A DNA stretch of 64,000 bases from positions 62,001 through 126,000 of the forward strand of contig NZ_CANMQT010000013.1 of assembly GCF_947500065.1 (NCBI RefSeq), written 5' to 3'. Made by a program: the position numbers and the translations under genes. The notes under the pieces are model-generated. The model saw nothing but the letters and a program-made list of their open reading frames with translations, searched no databases and was not told the DNA's origin. Origin of the DNA: an uncultured Aquimarina sp. (GTDB lineage Bacteria > Bacteroidota > Bacteroidia > Flavobacteriales > Flavobacteriaceae). Shown piece by piece: positions 54,479 to 63,616 of this stretch. The stretch's first letter is position 1. Every line of letters begins with the position of its first letter.

Positions 54479-56104
54479 ATGAAAAAAGTACTTCTATTAT
54501 CCCTTAGTACATTCTTTTTTATCTCTTGTCAGCAACCTAAAGAAGCAGCAGATTTGCTGGTTTTTAATGCTACTATATATACTGTAGATGATAGTCAGCC
54601 AAAAGCAGAGGCTTTTGCTATCAAAGATGATAAGTTTATCTCAGTAGGTAGTTTAGAAGAATTAAGTAAAGCATATTCGTTTACAGATTCTGTGGATGGA
54701 CAAGGCAAAACGATTGTACCTGGTTTAATCGACGCGCATTGTCATTTTTATGGATTAGGATTACAGCAACAAAAAGTAGATCTAACAGGTACCAATAGCT
54801 ATGATGAGGTATTGGCGCGTATCGTAGATTTTCATAAAAAGAAGAAAGTCTCTTTTGTCACAGGTCGCGGTTGGGATCAAAATGATTGGGAAATCAAAGA
54901 ATTTCCAACCAAAGAAAAGTTAGATAGCCTTTTTCCAGAAACTCCAGTGGCAGTGACTAGAGTAGATGGTCATGCTATGTTAGCCAATACAGTAGCGTTA
55001 GATTTAGCCAAAATAACAAAAGATACACAGGTAACTGGTGGTGAAATCATCAAAAGTAATGGAGAAATAACAGGTGTATTGATAGATAACGCTATGGATC
55101 TTTTGGAATCCATTTTTCCAAGACCTACAGTGTTAGAACAAATAACGGCACTAAAAGATGCTGAGAAAATTAACTTTAGTTATGGATTAACAACGGTTGA
55201 TGATGCTGGATTAAGTCCAGAGGTTATTGTGCTAATTGATAGTTTACAAAAAGCAAATCAGTTAAAAATACGTATGTATGCGATGGTAAGTAATGTACCT
55301 TCATATGTGGATCATTATCTAAAAAAAGGAGTTCATAAAACAGATAAATTAAATGTTTCTTCTTTTAAGGTGTATGCAGATGGAGCTTTGGGATCCAGAG
55401 GAGCAGTGCTTAAAAAAACATACTCAGATAAAGATGATCATCACGGAGCAATGGTAATTGGTGTGGATGAATTTAAGGAATTAGCAAAAAGGTTAGCAGG
55501 TTCTCCTTTTCAGATGAATACACACGCGATTGGTGATTCTGCCAATGCGGTAGTGATGAAAACGTATTATGAGGTGTTACAAAATAAATCAGACAGAAGA
55601 TGGCGTGTAGAGCATGCACAGGTAGTATCTCCAGAAGAGTTTGATATCCTTAATGACAATCTGGTGATGAGTGTACAGCCCACGCATGCTACGAGCGATA
55701 TGTATTGGGCTGATGAGCGATTAGGAGAAGAAAGAATCAAAGGAGCGTATGCCTACAAGCAATTATTAGAAAAAACGGGAAGAATCGCGTTAGGAACTGA
55801 TTATCCAGTAGAAAATGTAAGTCCGTTTTATACATTTTATGCAGCAGTAGCACGTAAGGATCTAAAACAATATCCCGCAGGTGGTTTCCAAAAGAAGGAT
55901 GCTTTAACCAGAGAAGAAACCTTAAAAGGAATGACAATCTGGGCTGCCTATAGTAACTTTGAAGAAACAGAAAAAGGAAGCATTACGGCTGGTAAATTTG
56001 CTGATTTTGTGATTTTGGAGGAAAATATCATGGAAGTTAAGGAGGATAAAATCCCGAACATCAAAGTAAATGCAACCTATGTTGGTGGAGAGAAGGTGTA
56101 TTAG
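54479..56104 (+). CDS. Amidohydrolase, YtcJ-like
   Basis: A 541-residue lipoprotein amidohydrolase (Cys17 in FISC). Family features: LVFNATIYTVD, the metal pair PGLIDAHCHFYG, the DGALGSRGA segment, NTHAIGD, RVEHAQ, and LGTDYPVENVSPF near the C-terminus, ending in the composite beta domain (GKFADFVILEEN). YtcJ-type enzymes hydrolyse amides or formamides; the substrate is not predictable. Probably anchored in the periplasm. Confidence 0.9.
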   Translation: MKKVLLLSLSTFFFISCQQPKEAADLLVFNATIYTVDDSQPKAEAFAIKDDKFISVGSLEELSKAYSFTDSVDGQGKTIVPGLIDAHCHFYGLGLQQQKVDLTGTNSYDEVLARIVDFHKKKKVSFVTGRGWDQNDWEIKEFPTKEKLDSLFPETPVAVTRVDGHAMLANTVALDLAKITKDTQVTGGEIIKSNGEITGVLIDNAMDLLESIFPRPTVLEQITALKDAEKINFSYGLTTVDDAGLSPEVIVLIDSLQKANQLKIRMYAMVSNVPSYVDHYLKKGVHKTDKLNVSSFKVYADGALGSRGAVLKKTYSDKDDHHGAMVIGVDEFKELAKRLAGSPFQMNTHAIGDSANAVVMKTYYEVLQNKSDRRWRVEHAQVVSPEEFDILNDNLVMSVQPTHATSDMYWADERLGEERIKGAYAYKQLLEKTGRIALGTDYPVENVSPFYTFYAAVARKDLKQYPAGGFQKKDALTREETLKGMTIWAAYSNFEETEKGSITAGKFADFVILEENIMEVKEDKIPNIKVNATYVGGEKVY

Positions 56105-56250
56105 TTTTTGAGTATTTGAGTATTTGAGTTGGTGAGTATGTTAGAGCTCTTCGCTATGAGATATGAGCAGTGGGTTGTATGGTTTTTGTGCTACCGATTT
56201 AATCTGATTTGATTACTACATACTTTGTACTTAATACTGCCATCTAAATA

Positions 56251-57021
56251 CTAACGTCCTCCATTCGCTTGTAGATCGGCAATACAGAGTGCGTCTAGTT
56301 CCGGAACTCCGTTTCCTAACATATCCATCATACCCATTTCGAATTCTATAGCGGATTCCATTAAACAACTTTGTACATTGCAATGACCTCTGGATGCGGT
56401 ATTCTCATGTTGGGATTGCAATGAGGTACCAATGTTTACCAAACCTAATAAATGTGCAAATTCGTGATTCAATGCAGCAGCTTCTATCGTAGACAACATA
56501 GGAGCATTGGGATTGCTGCTGATAGCACGAAGCGTTTCTTCATAAATGACCATAGAAGTATTTAAATACGCTGTGCCTAGCGTCACTCTGGTTGTGGTAT
56601 CTTCATTATTAGAACCATCTGCAAAATAAATATATACTGTTATCTCGTCTCCCTCGTTAAATGCTGTTCTTGCAGTAGTTTCGATTTGTTTTATCTTTTC
56701 AACATTAAATGGTGCTAATCCCGAAGAAGAAACTGTACGTTGATTGATCGTAATACCATCTGGTTTAAAAAGACGTTTTTCTAAAAAGCTTTTAAAAGAA
56801 TTTACCGCTGCTGTAGTAGGTGCAAATCCCTGAACTGATACAATTTCCACCGTTAATCCTCTATAATTAGTATCGCTTAACAAGTCATTAGCAGAAGCTC
56901 CTAAAGGTTGTGTGTTAGGAGATTGGCCATCAGCAATAAAAGCGTTTTCGTCATCATCAGAACACCCAACTAAAACGAGTGACGTAAATAACAAAATGGT
57001 CAACAGCTTTGTAAATTGCAT
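56251..57021 (-). CDS. Archaemetzincin-like metalloprotease lipoprotein
   Basis: A 256-residue lipoprotein (Cys20 in VGC, then SDDDE). Zinc motif HEFAHLLGLVN (His186, Glu187, His190, Gly193) lacks His at the third metzincin position (Asn196). About 20 residues later HCNVQSCLM (His213, Cys214, Cys219, Met221) follows, resembling the HCx4CxM of archaemetzincins. It is a secreted, membrane-anchored protease of a type seen in flavobacteria. Activity is predicted, the third ligand is uncertain. Confidence 0.7.
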   Translation of the reverse strand: MQFTKLLTILLFTSLVLVGCSDDDENAFIADGQSPNTQPLGASANDLLSDTNYRGLTVEIVSVQGFAPTTAAVNSFKSFLEKRLFKPDGITINQRTVSSSGLAPFNVEKIKQIETTARTAFNEGDEITVYIYFADGSNNEDTTTRVTLGTAYLNTSMVIYEETLRAISSNPNAPMLSTIEAAALNHEFAHLLGLVNIGTSLQSQHENTASRGHCNVQSCLMESAIEFEMGMMDMLGNGVPELDALCIADLQANGGR

Positions 57022-57137
57022 ACTTTTATTTTTTGAATAGTTAGTTAATTCCTGATTTTTGTTGAAAAAAAGGAACCTTTTTTATTCATCAAAGATTATA
57101 CCATAAGGGTATATTCAAGAACTAATATGTTACTATT

Positions 57138-57851
57138 TTATTGTGGCATTAGTTTAGCCAAATAATCATTATTCTCTCCTTGGAATACAAGCTCACAAAG
57201 AAATCCATTAGCATTGGCAGCATTTTGTAATGTATTATAATCTACATACAACCAATCAAACCAATCGGACACTAATTTTTTATAGGTTAACTGGTACTGC
57301 ATTTCTCCATAATATCCTGCTGAAGCATCTACCCAAAAACTCCCATCATCCTCAGTAAATAAGTATGAAATATCAGAAGAATCAATTAGGATCTGACCAT
57401 TGGGTTTCAATAAATTTTTGACGTGTGAAAAAAATCTATCGATATTGGTAAGCTTTCCTATGATTCCGCTTCCATTCATTAAAAACAGTAGTGTATCATA
57501 CTGTACTTCTTTAAGATTAAAAATATCCTGAATAGTTGCGTTGGTAATGCCTCTTTTTTTACAAATTTCTATTGCTCCTTCAGAAATATCGATGGCATGG
57601 ACGTTCAGTTTTCTGTCTTCTTGAAGAAATAAACTATGACTTCCTGCACCAGAACCTACATCTAATACATCCCCAAAAGCTAGTGCTAATGCTTTTTGCT
57701 CTATTACAGGCATTTCCGTATAGTTTCTAAATAAATAGGGGACTGGGATGGTGTCATCATCAAAATCCGGAGCTTGTACTATAATATCTTCGCTATACTT
57801 TTTATTATAAAAGTCTTTAATTGCTTCTCCGAAAACATCTTTACTCATCAC
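57138..57851 (-). CDS. SAM-dependent methyltransferase
   Basis: A 237-residue class I methyltransferase. Motif I LDVGSGAGSHSLFL, HAIDISEGAIEICKK, and the post-motif YDTLLFLMNGSGIIGKL. An N-terminal DFYNKKYSEDIIV helix precedes it. Diverges from the YkgJ-type gene with a 61-bp gap that must hold both promoters. Substrate unknown. Confidence 0.85.
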   Translation of the reverse strand: MMSKDVFGEAIKDFYNKKYSEDIIVQAPDFDDDTIPVPYLFRNYTEMPVIEQKALALAFGDVLDVGSGAGSHSLFLQEDRKLNVHAIDISEGAIEICKKRGITNATIQDIFNLKEVQYDTLLFLMNGSGIIGKLTNIDRFFSHVKNLLKPNGQILIDSSDISYLFTEDDGSFWVDASAGYYGEMQYQLTYKKLVSDWFDWLYVDYNTLQNAANANGFLCELVFQGENNDYLAKLMPQ

Positions 57852-57900
57852 ATTTGTTTTTTAATCGGGAATAGAAATTTTTTAAAACTCTATTATGAGT

Positions 57901-57908
57901 TAACTTTG
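57901..57908 (+). promoter_or_regulatory. -7 box, nearly leaderless
   Basis: TAACTTTG matches TAnnTTTG and ends 4 nt before the ATG at 57913; the spacing repeats that at 2708-2720. Confidence 0.5.
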
Positions 57909-57912
57909 CGAT

Positions 57913-58431
57913 ATGCAAGAATTCATAGATCAATTACCGAAACTGGCCAAAGATACACAGAACGAGAATAAAAAGTATTTTGCAAAGCTTAAAAAGAAGC
58001 CGCCAAAGAATTTAGATAGGTTTATGCAAGATATACATACAAAGGAGTTTCAGAAAACAGATTGTTTGGAGTGTGCGAATTGTTGTAAAACTACAGGGCC
58101 CTTGTTTACGGATATTGATGTAGATCGAATTTCGAAGCATTTAAAAATGAAATCCATTCAGTTTGAAGATCAATATCTGAAAAAAGATGGAGACGGTGAT
58201 TTAGTCTTGAAGGAAGTACCTTGTGCTTTTTTGGCTGCAGATAATTATTGTTTGATTTATGATGTGAGACCAAAGGCGTGTAAAGAGTTCCCGCATACAG
58301 ATCGAAAAAAGTTTCATCAAATTTCTGATTTAACCATGCAAAATTTGGCTGTTTGTCCAGCTGCGTATAATATAGTAGAAAAGATGAAGGAGTTAATGCC
58401 GTTAGAACATAAAAGTAACAGACGTGCATAG
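57913..58431 (+). CDS. YkgJ-type cysteine-cluster protein
   Basis: A 172-residue cytoplasmic protein of the YkgJ/UPF0153 cysteine-cluster family. CLECANCCKTTGPLF (CxxCxxCC) near the N-terminus, later CAFLAADNYCLIYDVRPKAC and AVCPAAYN give eight cysteines able to bind zinc or an iron-sulphur cluster. Function unknown. Its 3' 306 bp (58125-58430) recur downstream at 59399-59704. Confidence 0.88.
   Translation: MQEFIDQLPKLAKDTQNENKKYFAKLKKKPPKNLDRFMQDIHTKEFQKTDCLECANCCKTTGPLFTDIDVDRISKHLKMKSIQFEDQYLKKDGDGDLVLKEVPCAFLAADNYCLIYDVRPKACKEFPHTDRKKFHQISDLTMQNLAVCPAAYNIVEKMKELMPLEHKSNRRA
58125..58430. repeat. 306-bp direct repeat, copy 1
   Basis: The 3' part of the YkgJ-type gene. The copy at 59399-59704 has the same length without gaps and 16 differences by my count, and the two flank the LipL32-like gene. 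Confidence 0.85.
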
Positions 58432-58475
58432 TCTAGTTTGCTCTTTATTAATTATTTATAGTTATACTATAAAAC

Positions 58476-58516
58476 AATTATCCCTACACTTTTATTATTA
58501 AAATGCAGGGATAATT
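58476..58516. terminator. Hairpin between convergent genes
   Basis: AATTATCCCT pairs with AGGGATAATT, and the stem continues with one mismatch and one bulge through TTTTA/TAAAA. T and A tracts are weak. It lies between the YkgJ gene and the LipL32-like gene and could end both. Confidence 0.55.
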
Positions 58517-58540
58517 ATAAGTGTGTTTTAGGTATTTATT

Positions 58541-59224
58541 TTATAATCCTTTTTTTAACTCTTCGATAGTTTTTGCCATCGCTACGCCTGGTAGTTTGAT
58601 TGGAGCTGCAACTTCTGCAAGAAAAGTACCTTTTACTTCACCTTTTTTATAGGTCGTAAATCCAATACGATATAAGCCAACAGTTAATGCCTTAAGTGGA
58701 TCACCAACTTCACTTTTATATCTTAATAAAGAATTGTAACTACTTCCGCTAGGTTGTTTAGGCATTTCACTACTATCATCATTACGATCCAGTGTAGTCC
58801 AGTTAGCATTCTTTACAGCATCTTCACTAATTTTATCTTTGCTAATAATATCTGAACGCTCCAGAGTAATATAGGTGTCAAAATACTCATCAGAACTTGC
58901 GTTTTCTTCATAAGCTTTAGACTTAGTCGCATTTTTTACTTTGGTTTTTCCTACTGGTGATTTCATTCTTACACCAAGTTCTGTTGCCACAGCAGGTACC
59001 CACATATAAATGTAGTAAAACTTTTTTCCATCTTTTACTTCGTCTTCATTTCCAGGAGAAGCATATCCAAGATAAGATACAACCTCTGTGTATGGTACTT
59101 TTATGGTTTTTGGACCAATCTTTTTTTCTATTGAGCTACCGAATTTTTTTAGTTTCTGTGCTTGAGAGTCAACAGAAGTACCTAAAGTAAATATACTTAG
59201 TAAAAGTAAAATTTTTATTTTCAT
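58541..59224 (-). CDS. LipL32-family secreted protein
   Basis: A 227-residue exported protein resembling LipL32, the major surface protein of pathogenic Leptospira. From memory of LipL32 I match these blocks: YYIYMWVPAVATELGVRM-SP (about 70-90), FDTYITLER (115-123), LDRNDD (145-150), YNSL.R (163-168) and GLYRIGFTTYKKGEVKGTF (183-201), in the same order and spacing. Unlike LipL32 it has a normal signal peptide (to about 22, DSQAQ) without lipobox Cys, and its acidic calcium-binding run is shortened. The fold should be the same jelly-roll; function here is unknown. Confidence 0.8.
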   Translation of the reverse strand: MKIKILLLLSIFTLGTSVDSQAQKLKKFGSSIEKKIGPKTIKVPYTEVVSYLGYASPGNEDEVKDGKKFYYIYMWVPAVATELGVRMKSPVGKTKVKNATKSKAYEENASSDEYFDTYITLERSDIISKDKISEDAVKNANWTTLDRNDDSSEMPKQPSGSSYNSLLRYKSEVGDPLKALTVGLYRIGFTTYKKGEVKGTFLAEVAAPIKLPGVAMAKTIEELKKGL

Positions 59225-59398
59225 GTTTATGGTTATTGAAGTTATTGATTAAATTAAACACACTTATTTTTTTGTTAAAAAAGAGTATCAAATATGGAGG
59301 TTTTTTAATTGTAAATCACATTTTTTTAACGTTTTTTTACTATAAAATTTTTTAATAGTTTATTCGAAAATATCCTTGTTGGTCATTATAGTTTTAGT

Positions 59399-59705
59399 TC
59401 GAATTTCGAAGCATTTAAAAATGAAATCTATTCAGTTTGAAGATCAATATCTGAAAAAAGATGGAGACGGTGATTTAGTCTTGAAGCAAGTACCTTGTGC
59501 TTTTTTGGCTGCAGATAATTATTGTTTGATTTATGATGTGAAACCAAAGGTATGTACCGAGTTCCCGAATACAGATCGAAAAACGTCTCATCAAATCTCT
59601 GATTTAACGATGCAAAATATAGCTGTTTACTCAGCTGCGTATAATATAGTAGAAAAGATGAAGGAGTTAATGCCGTTAGAACATAAAAGTAACAGACGTG
59701 CATAA
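59399..59705 (+). pseudogene. Partial YkgJ duplicate
   Basis: 306 bp copied from the 3' part of the YkgJ-type gene (58125-58430), lacking the N-terminal CxxCxxCC part and any upstream family sequence. Changes include Cys to Tyr in AVCPAAYN (now AVYSAAYN) and Pro to Ser beside it. An ATG at 59376 is outside the homology. It is most likely a decaying duplicate. Confidence 0.8.
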
Positions 59706-59727
59706 GTATCAGTCTTATTTCTTCTAG

Positions 59728-60198
59728 TTATAGAGACTTTTTATTGACTAAAATTTTAATGTATTCATCATATTTAAATTCTTTAAGTTGGATTTCATAT
59801 TTTTTCCAAAATATGAATCTACCATGATTTCTGGTGGTAACTTTATATTCGAAACCATCCTCTCCTTTTACAATTTTAGAATATTTAAATGAATTAAGTT
59901 CTTCTTCTGATTTTGTGTCATCATTACTATATATGGATAAGGATTTCTCTGCTTTTTCATTCTCAACAGATAGAAGAATGTAAACAGATGCTTTTGTTAT
60001 TCCGTCTAAAGAATTCTTGTGTGAAAAGGACATTGGCGATATAGACAACCCGTCTTCAAAAACGATTGTTGTTCCGCGTTTAATTTTAAGAATAGATCCG
60101 TATTTGATTTTTGCTGGTTTGGTATCCATTGGTTGGTTCTGTGTATGGGAGAAACAGCTAAAGAGTAGTATATAAATGAGCAAAATTATTTTAAGCAT
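59728..60198 (-). CDS. Hypothetical exported protein
   Basis: A 156-residue protein with a signal peptide (1-19, SCFSHTQ; a Cys is present in the h-region but no true lipobox). The rest is charged, strand-rich sequence (KYGSILKIKRGTTIVFEDGLSI). I do not recognise a family. It is 11 bp downstream of the next gene on the same strand, so probably cotranscribed. Confidence 0.55.
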   Translation of the reverse strand: MLKIILLIYILLFSCFSHTQNQPMDTKPAKIKYGSILKIKRGTTIVFEDGLSISPMSFSHKNSLDGITKASVYILLSVENEKAEKSLSIYSNDDTKSEEELNSFKYSKIVKGEDGFEYKVTTRNHGRFIFWKKYEIQLKEFKYDEYIKILVNKKSL

Positions 60199-60209
60199 AC
60201 TGAGTATTC

Positions 60210-60866
60210 TTAATTATACGTTTCAGAAAAATAATCTGCATCCAATATATATTCTGCTATGACTCTTAATACTATTTGTTTCATTTCTAGGTCTAAAGCT
60301 TCTTTAATTAAGACTGCTTCGCAATCCCCATGTGACACGAAATACAGTGTTGGCTCTCCAAGTTTATTCATTTGTCCAGGATGCGCAATCACCCAGTTCT
60401 GACCATAATCTAGTATTCCTTCTGTATCTGCAACGGTAAATCCTGCTTCTTTTAGAGAATTTATAAACTCTGCATTTTCTTCTTCGGCTTCTTCTAATGC
60501 TTCGTACTCCCAACTTTGTTCTACAGCAAATCCATTTTTCTGAATTCCGTTAAATCCGAGATACCCTCCACCAAGAGATTCCCATGAGATTCCGTTATGT
60601 ACTTTCGCTAGATCCAACCAAGATGTAGGGCCTTTTTTTGCAATAAGTGGTGCTTGACATTCTAATATTACTTCTTCATCATCATATTCAGCATGCTGAA
60701 AAGTAAGTAACAGTTGGTTGTTCTGGACTTCAGCTTTTAAAAATTGCGTTATGATGTTATCCAGAATTGTGCGATCTTCTTCATTTTTAATCATAAAGCT
60801 TAGATGCTCACGAATTACTTCTTTATTTTCTTGTCCACCGATTAGATGTTTCCACATAGTTGTCAT
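60210..60866 (-). CDS. Hypothetical protein, SUKH-like?
   Basis: A 218-residue cytoplasmic, acidic protein. SWLDLAKVHNGISWESLGGGYLGFNGI resembles the hNG core of SMI1/KNR4 (SUKH) proteins, which often act as immunity proteins, and QNWVIAHPGQMN.LGEPTLYFVSHGDCE has a matching late strand pattern. The match is weak and by eye. It is followed by an exported protein gene and preceded by a TPR gene, all minus strand. Confidence 0.4.
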   Translation of the reverse strand: MTTMWKHLIGGQENKEVIREHLSFMIKNEEDRTILDNIITQFLKAEVQNNQLLLTFQHAEYDDEEVILECQAPLIAKKGPTSWLDLAKVHNGISWESLGGGYLGFNGIQKNGFAVEQSWEYEALEEAEEENAEFINSLKEAGFTVADTEGILDYGQNWVIAHPGQMNKLGEPTLYFVSHGDCEAVLIKEALDLEMKQIVLRVIAEYILDADYFSETYN

Positions 60867-60896
60867 ATTTTGATTTCTGTTTTTTTTAATGAATTG

Positions 60897-61835
60897 TTAT
60901 AAAGGAAGTTTTGCCATAATATCGAGTGCATCAGGATGATTAGGATCTAATTGCAAGCATTTTTGACAAGCTAATTGTGCTTTTTCATGATTATCAGAAT
61001 CAAAAGCAAGCCTAGCCAGAATACCATAGTTTTGTGCGGATGGTTCAATCTGAATACATCTATTCATTAGTTTGATAGACTTTTTGAAATTCCCTTGACT
61101 TGCAAGATGTCCACTATAGCCTCTCATTCCGTTTGTGTATTGTGAATCCACAAGATAGGAGAGTTGTCCAAAAAACTCACCTCTTTCAGGCATTGTTCTA
61201 GCTACTTGAGTAATCATCCCCATATTGTTGTAAGGGTTAGGATTTGTAGGGTCGACCAGCATGGCTTCATAGAATTTGTCAGCGGCATCATCAAAGTTTC
61301 CCTGACCAAATAAACCGTTTCCTTCTTGTTTAATTTGCTCAGATTGGTCACGATCTGGGTTTCTTTTTATAATTGATAAGTCATCCAGTTTATTTGCAAT
61401 ACGAGTTAACTTATGATCTCTTTTTACACTCAGAAGAAGTACTTCCATCGTTGAAGGCTCTTTACCGGTGGTTGTATTGAGAAATAATACCCCCTCAATT
61501 GAATGAAAAGGACCTTTGTGGGATTCTTTACCTACAAAAGCAAATGGAATTAAATCATTTTGATCCCAAAACCAAAACGATAGTAAATCATCTTTTAAAA
61601 ACTCGTCTTGTCCATCTACCCAAACAATATCTGCAGAAGATATATTGATTTCGCATAGTTCAGAAATATACGAAGTGATCTTATATCGTAGTGGTTTGCC
61701 AATTGCAAAAAAATCAAAAAAGAAAATGGGTTGTATACCTGAAATACCCTGCCAGCTTTCATTTTTGGAAGTTTCAATTTGATGCGGTCCTATATGCGCC
61801 CTAAATGATTTAGAAAGCTTTTTTAATTTTTTCAT
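60897..61835 (-). CDS. TPR-containing protein
   Basis: A 312-residue cytoplasmic protein. The N-terminal 170 residues form an unrecognised alpha/beta domain (WQGISGIQPIFFFDFFAIG, DQNDLIPFAFVGKES). From about residue 175 come TPR units (GNGLFGQGNFDDAADKFYEAMLVDPTNPNPYNNMG; NFKKSIKLMNRCIQIEPSAQNYGILARLAF; HEKAQLACQKCLQLDPNHPDALDI). The C-terminal half is sure; the N-terminal part is unknown. Confidence 0.7.
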   Translation of the reverse strand: MKKLKKLSKSFRAHIGPHQIETSKNESWQGISGIQPIFFFDFFAIGKPLRYKITSYISELCEINISSADIVWVDGQDEFLKDDLLSFWFWDQNDLIPFAFVGKESHKGPFHSIEGVLFLNTTTGKEPSTMEVLLLSVKRDHKLTRIANKLDDLSIIKRNPDRDQSEQIKQEGNGLFGQGNFDDAADKFYEAMLVDPTNPNPYNNMGMITQVARTMPERGEFFGQLSYLVDSQYTNGMRGYSGHLASQGNFKKSIKLMNRCIQIEPSAQNYGILARLAFDSDNHEKAQLACQKCLQLDPNHPDALDIMAKLPL

Positions 61836-61878
61836 GGTTTTTATTTTCTAAGTTGTATTAATTTAGATTGAAGTATGA

Positions 61879-62751
61879 TTAGCGATAAAACTGCCAAACT
61901 CCATTTTTACGACCTATTATATTTCTATAGGTAATACGTTCCCATTTGCTATTTTGCGAAGTACGTATTAACGGAGAACCGTCTGCACGACGTAGATCGC
62001 ATAATCTTCCATTACCTACTGAAGTAGCGGTAAATGATAAGGTGTCTATATCATCAAATTGCCAGATTTCTTTTTTAGAACTTTTTAAAAGGCCTTCTCT
62101 TAACTCTTTCGTCCTAATCGCAACCTTTATTTCCGGGTCAATTGCAGATAAATCTTTATAAATTGGATCAAATGCAGTAACAATTTCATCTATATTTTCT
62201 ACTTTCTCTAAACTCTTATAAAATGATTTAGCAAATGCAATAGCTTCTTTATGACTTTCTGGATCAGATATTATATCGGCATCTAGCCAAGACCAATGTG
62301 GTGTATTATTTTTTAATTCTATTTGTTTATGCACAGGTTCATTATTATTGTTAGTTTCAATCAACAATAAAGTTTCGCCGCCTTTTCCGTCTGCCCAATC
62401 TCTTTCAGCATATTTTACGAATCGCACCCATATTTTACCCTCTTTAGAATCTGGGTAAACTGATACGGTATTAATGCCAGATAGCACATGAAGACTCGCA
62501 TGTTTATGAATCATTTCGAATTTCCCTCCAGAAGTAAGTTTTCCGATCGGAATATCGTTCAAACGTATTTCTGCAGTATTTCCATCTCCATAACCTTCTA
62601 CATATAGGAATTCTTCCTTTGCTTGAGAATGCATTTGTGGTGTTTCTTTTTGACAATTTTTAGTGTCTGGTCTAGAACTAATAAAACTAAGTAATAGAAA
62701 AGGTAGGAATAGGAAATGAATTCTGGTATTTATAGTTTTTTTTATTTTCAT
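61879..62751 (-). CDS. Hypothetical exported protein
   Basis: From ATG 62751 it is 290 residues with an N-terminal hydrophobic stretch (about 11-26) as signal. The frame extends to 62868 but the 39 added residues overlap the neighbouring gene and have no export logic. Blocks EFLYVEGYGDGNTAEIRLNDIPIG and SVYPDSKEGKIWVRFVKYAERDWADGKGG suggest a beta-sandwich; the C-terminal 110 residues are helical then beta. No family recognised. Confidence 0.55.
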   Translation of the reverse strand: MKIKKTINTRIHFLFLPFLLLSFISSRPDTKNCQKETPQMHSQAKEEFLYVEGYGDGNTAEIRLNDIPIGKLTSGGKFEMIHKHASLHVLSGINTVSVYPDSKEGKIWVRFVKYAERDWADGKGGETLLLIETNNNNEPVHKQIELKNNTPHWSWLDADIISDPESHKEAIAFAKSFYKSLEKVENIDEIVTAFDPIYKDLSAIDPEIKVAIRTKELREGLLKSSKKEIWQFDDIDTLSFTATSVGNGRLCDLRRADGSPLIRTSQNSKWERITYRNIIGRKNGVWQFYR

Positions 62752-62800
62752 GGCTTTGTGGTTATTGTTTTGCCAAAGTGTACATACATCGTATTTAGAT

Positions 62801-63442
62801 TTAATCGATGATTTCAATAAATGCTTCTTCCTCTTTAGTAAGACCTGGTATTTCTGGTACGGGTGCATAATGCCCGCTTAAGGTAGAAAGCACTTCTCCG
62901 GTTTCTTTGTCTATTTCTTCTTTAGAGAAGCCTCCACCTAAGTATGGATCTCGAGCTGAAAAATCTACCAGATAATTTTTTTCTTTTTCATAAATAATGG
63001 TTGGCGAATACCGTATTCCTTTATGGAAAATATCAGTATTAGTTCCGTTAGGGTTCATTAAGAAATTAATGACTTTTAAGTGTTCTGATGTTGGTTGATA
63101 AAAAGTAGTGTTTTCTCCATCATTACTTACGCTACTTTTGGAAACACTTTTTGAAGGAAACTCTACGAGGATTCCCGAATAATAACTACTGTTTTTTGGA
63201 AGATATAGTATGTTATATCCTAATTCGACTAGTATTTTTTGATCACTTGCTTTTACAGTAATAAAATGGAAATCATCTTTTTTGACGTCTGATGTTTCTT
63301 GCTCTTTTATTTTTTTTAACGCTAAATCAATAATATGATCTCTTCCTAATTCAATTAATCTTTTTACTTCTTGATTTGGTTTCGTGTTTTGAGAATATGT
63401 CATTTGCATACATAATATGATTAGTAAAAGGACTGATTTCAT
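62801..63442 (-). CDS. Hypothetical exported protein
   Basis: A 213-residue protein with signal peptide (1-17, TYSQ). The mature part (EVKRLIELGRDHIIDLALKKIKEQE, then VELGYNILYLPKNSSYYSG and PTIIYEKEKNYLVDFSARDPYLGGGFSKEEIDKETGEV) has no recognised domain. Lies 49 bp upstream of the next gene (ATG 62751) on the same strand, so the two probably form a unit. Confidence 0.55.
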   Translation of the reverse strand: MKSVLLLIILCMQMTYSQNTKPNQEVKRLIELGRDHIIDLALKKIKEQETSDVKKDDFHFITVKASDQKILVELGYNILYLPKNSSYYSGILVEFPSKSVSKSSVSNDGENTTFYQPTSEHLKVINFLMNPNGTNTDIFHKGIRYSPTIIYEKEKNYLVDFSARDPYLGGGFSKEEIDKETGEVLSTLSGHYAPVPEIPGLTKEEEAFIEIID

Positions 63443-63616
63443 TTTTTTGAATTTGTTGTATTGATCGTCTTTTTTTTCTAGCGTTGATCATATGGATTAG
63501 AAATATACTATTATTTCATAAAACAAATGACCCGATTTCATCAAGTGTTAACTATATCTAATGTCATGGAATTTATTGATAACCATCAGGTCATTGTCAT
63601 CTAGAAATCAATAACC

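Noticed and set aside
57774..57971. Small plus-strand frame overlapping the methyltransferase start
   Set aside because: It overlaps two well-supported genes and its first half is antisense to the methyltransferase.
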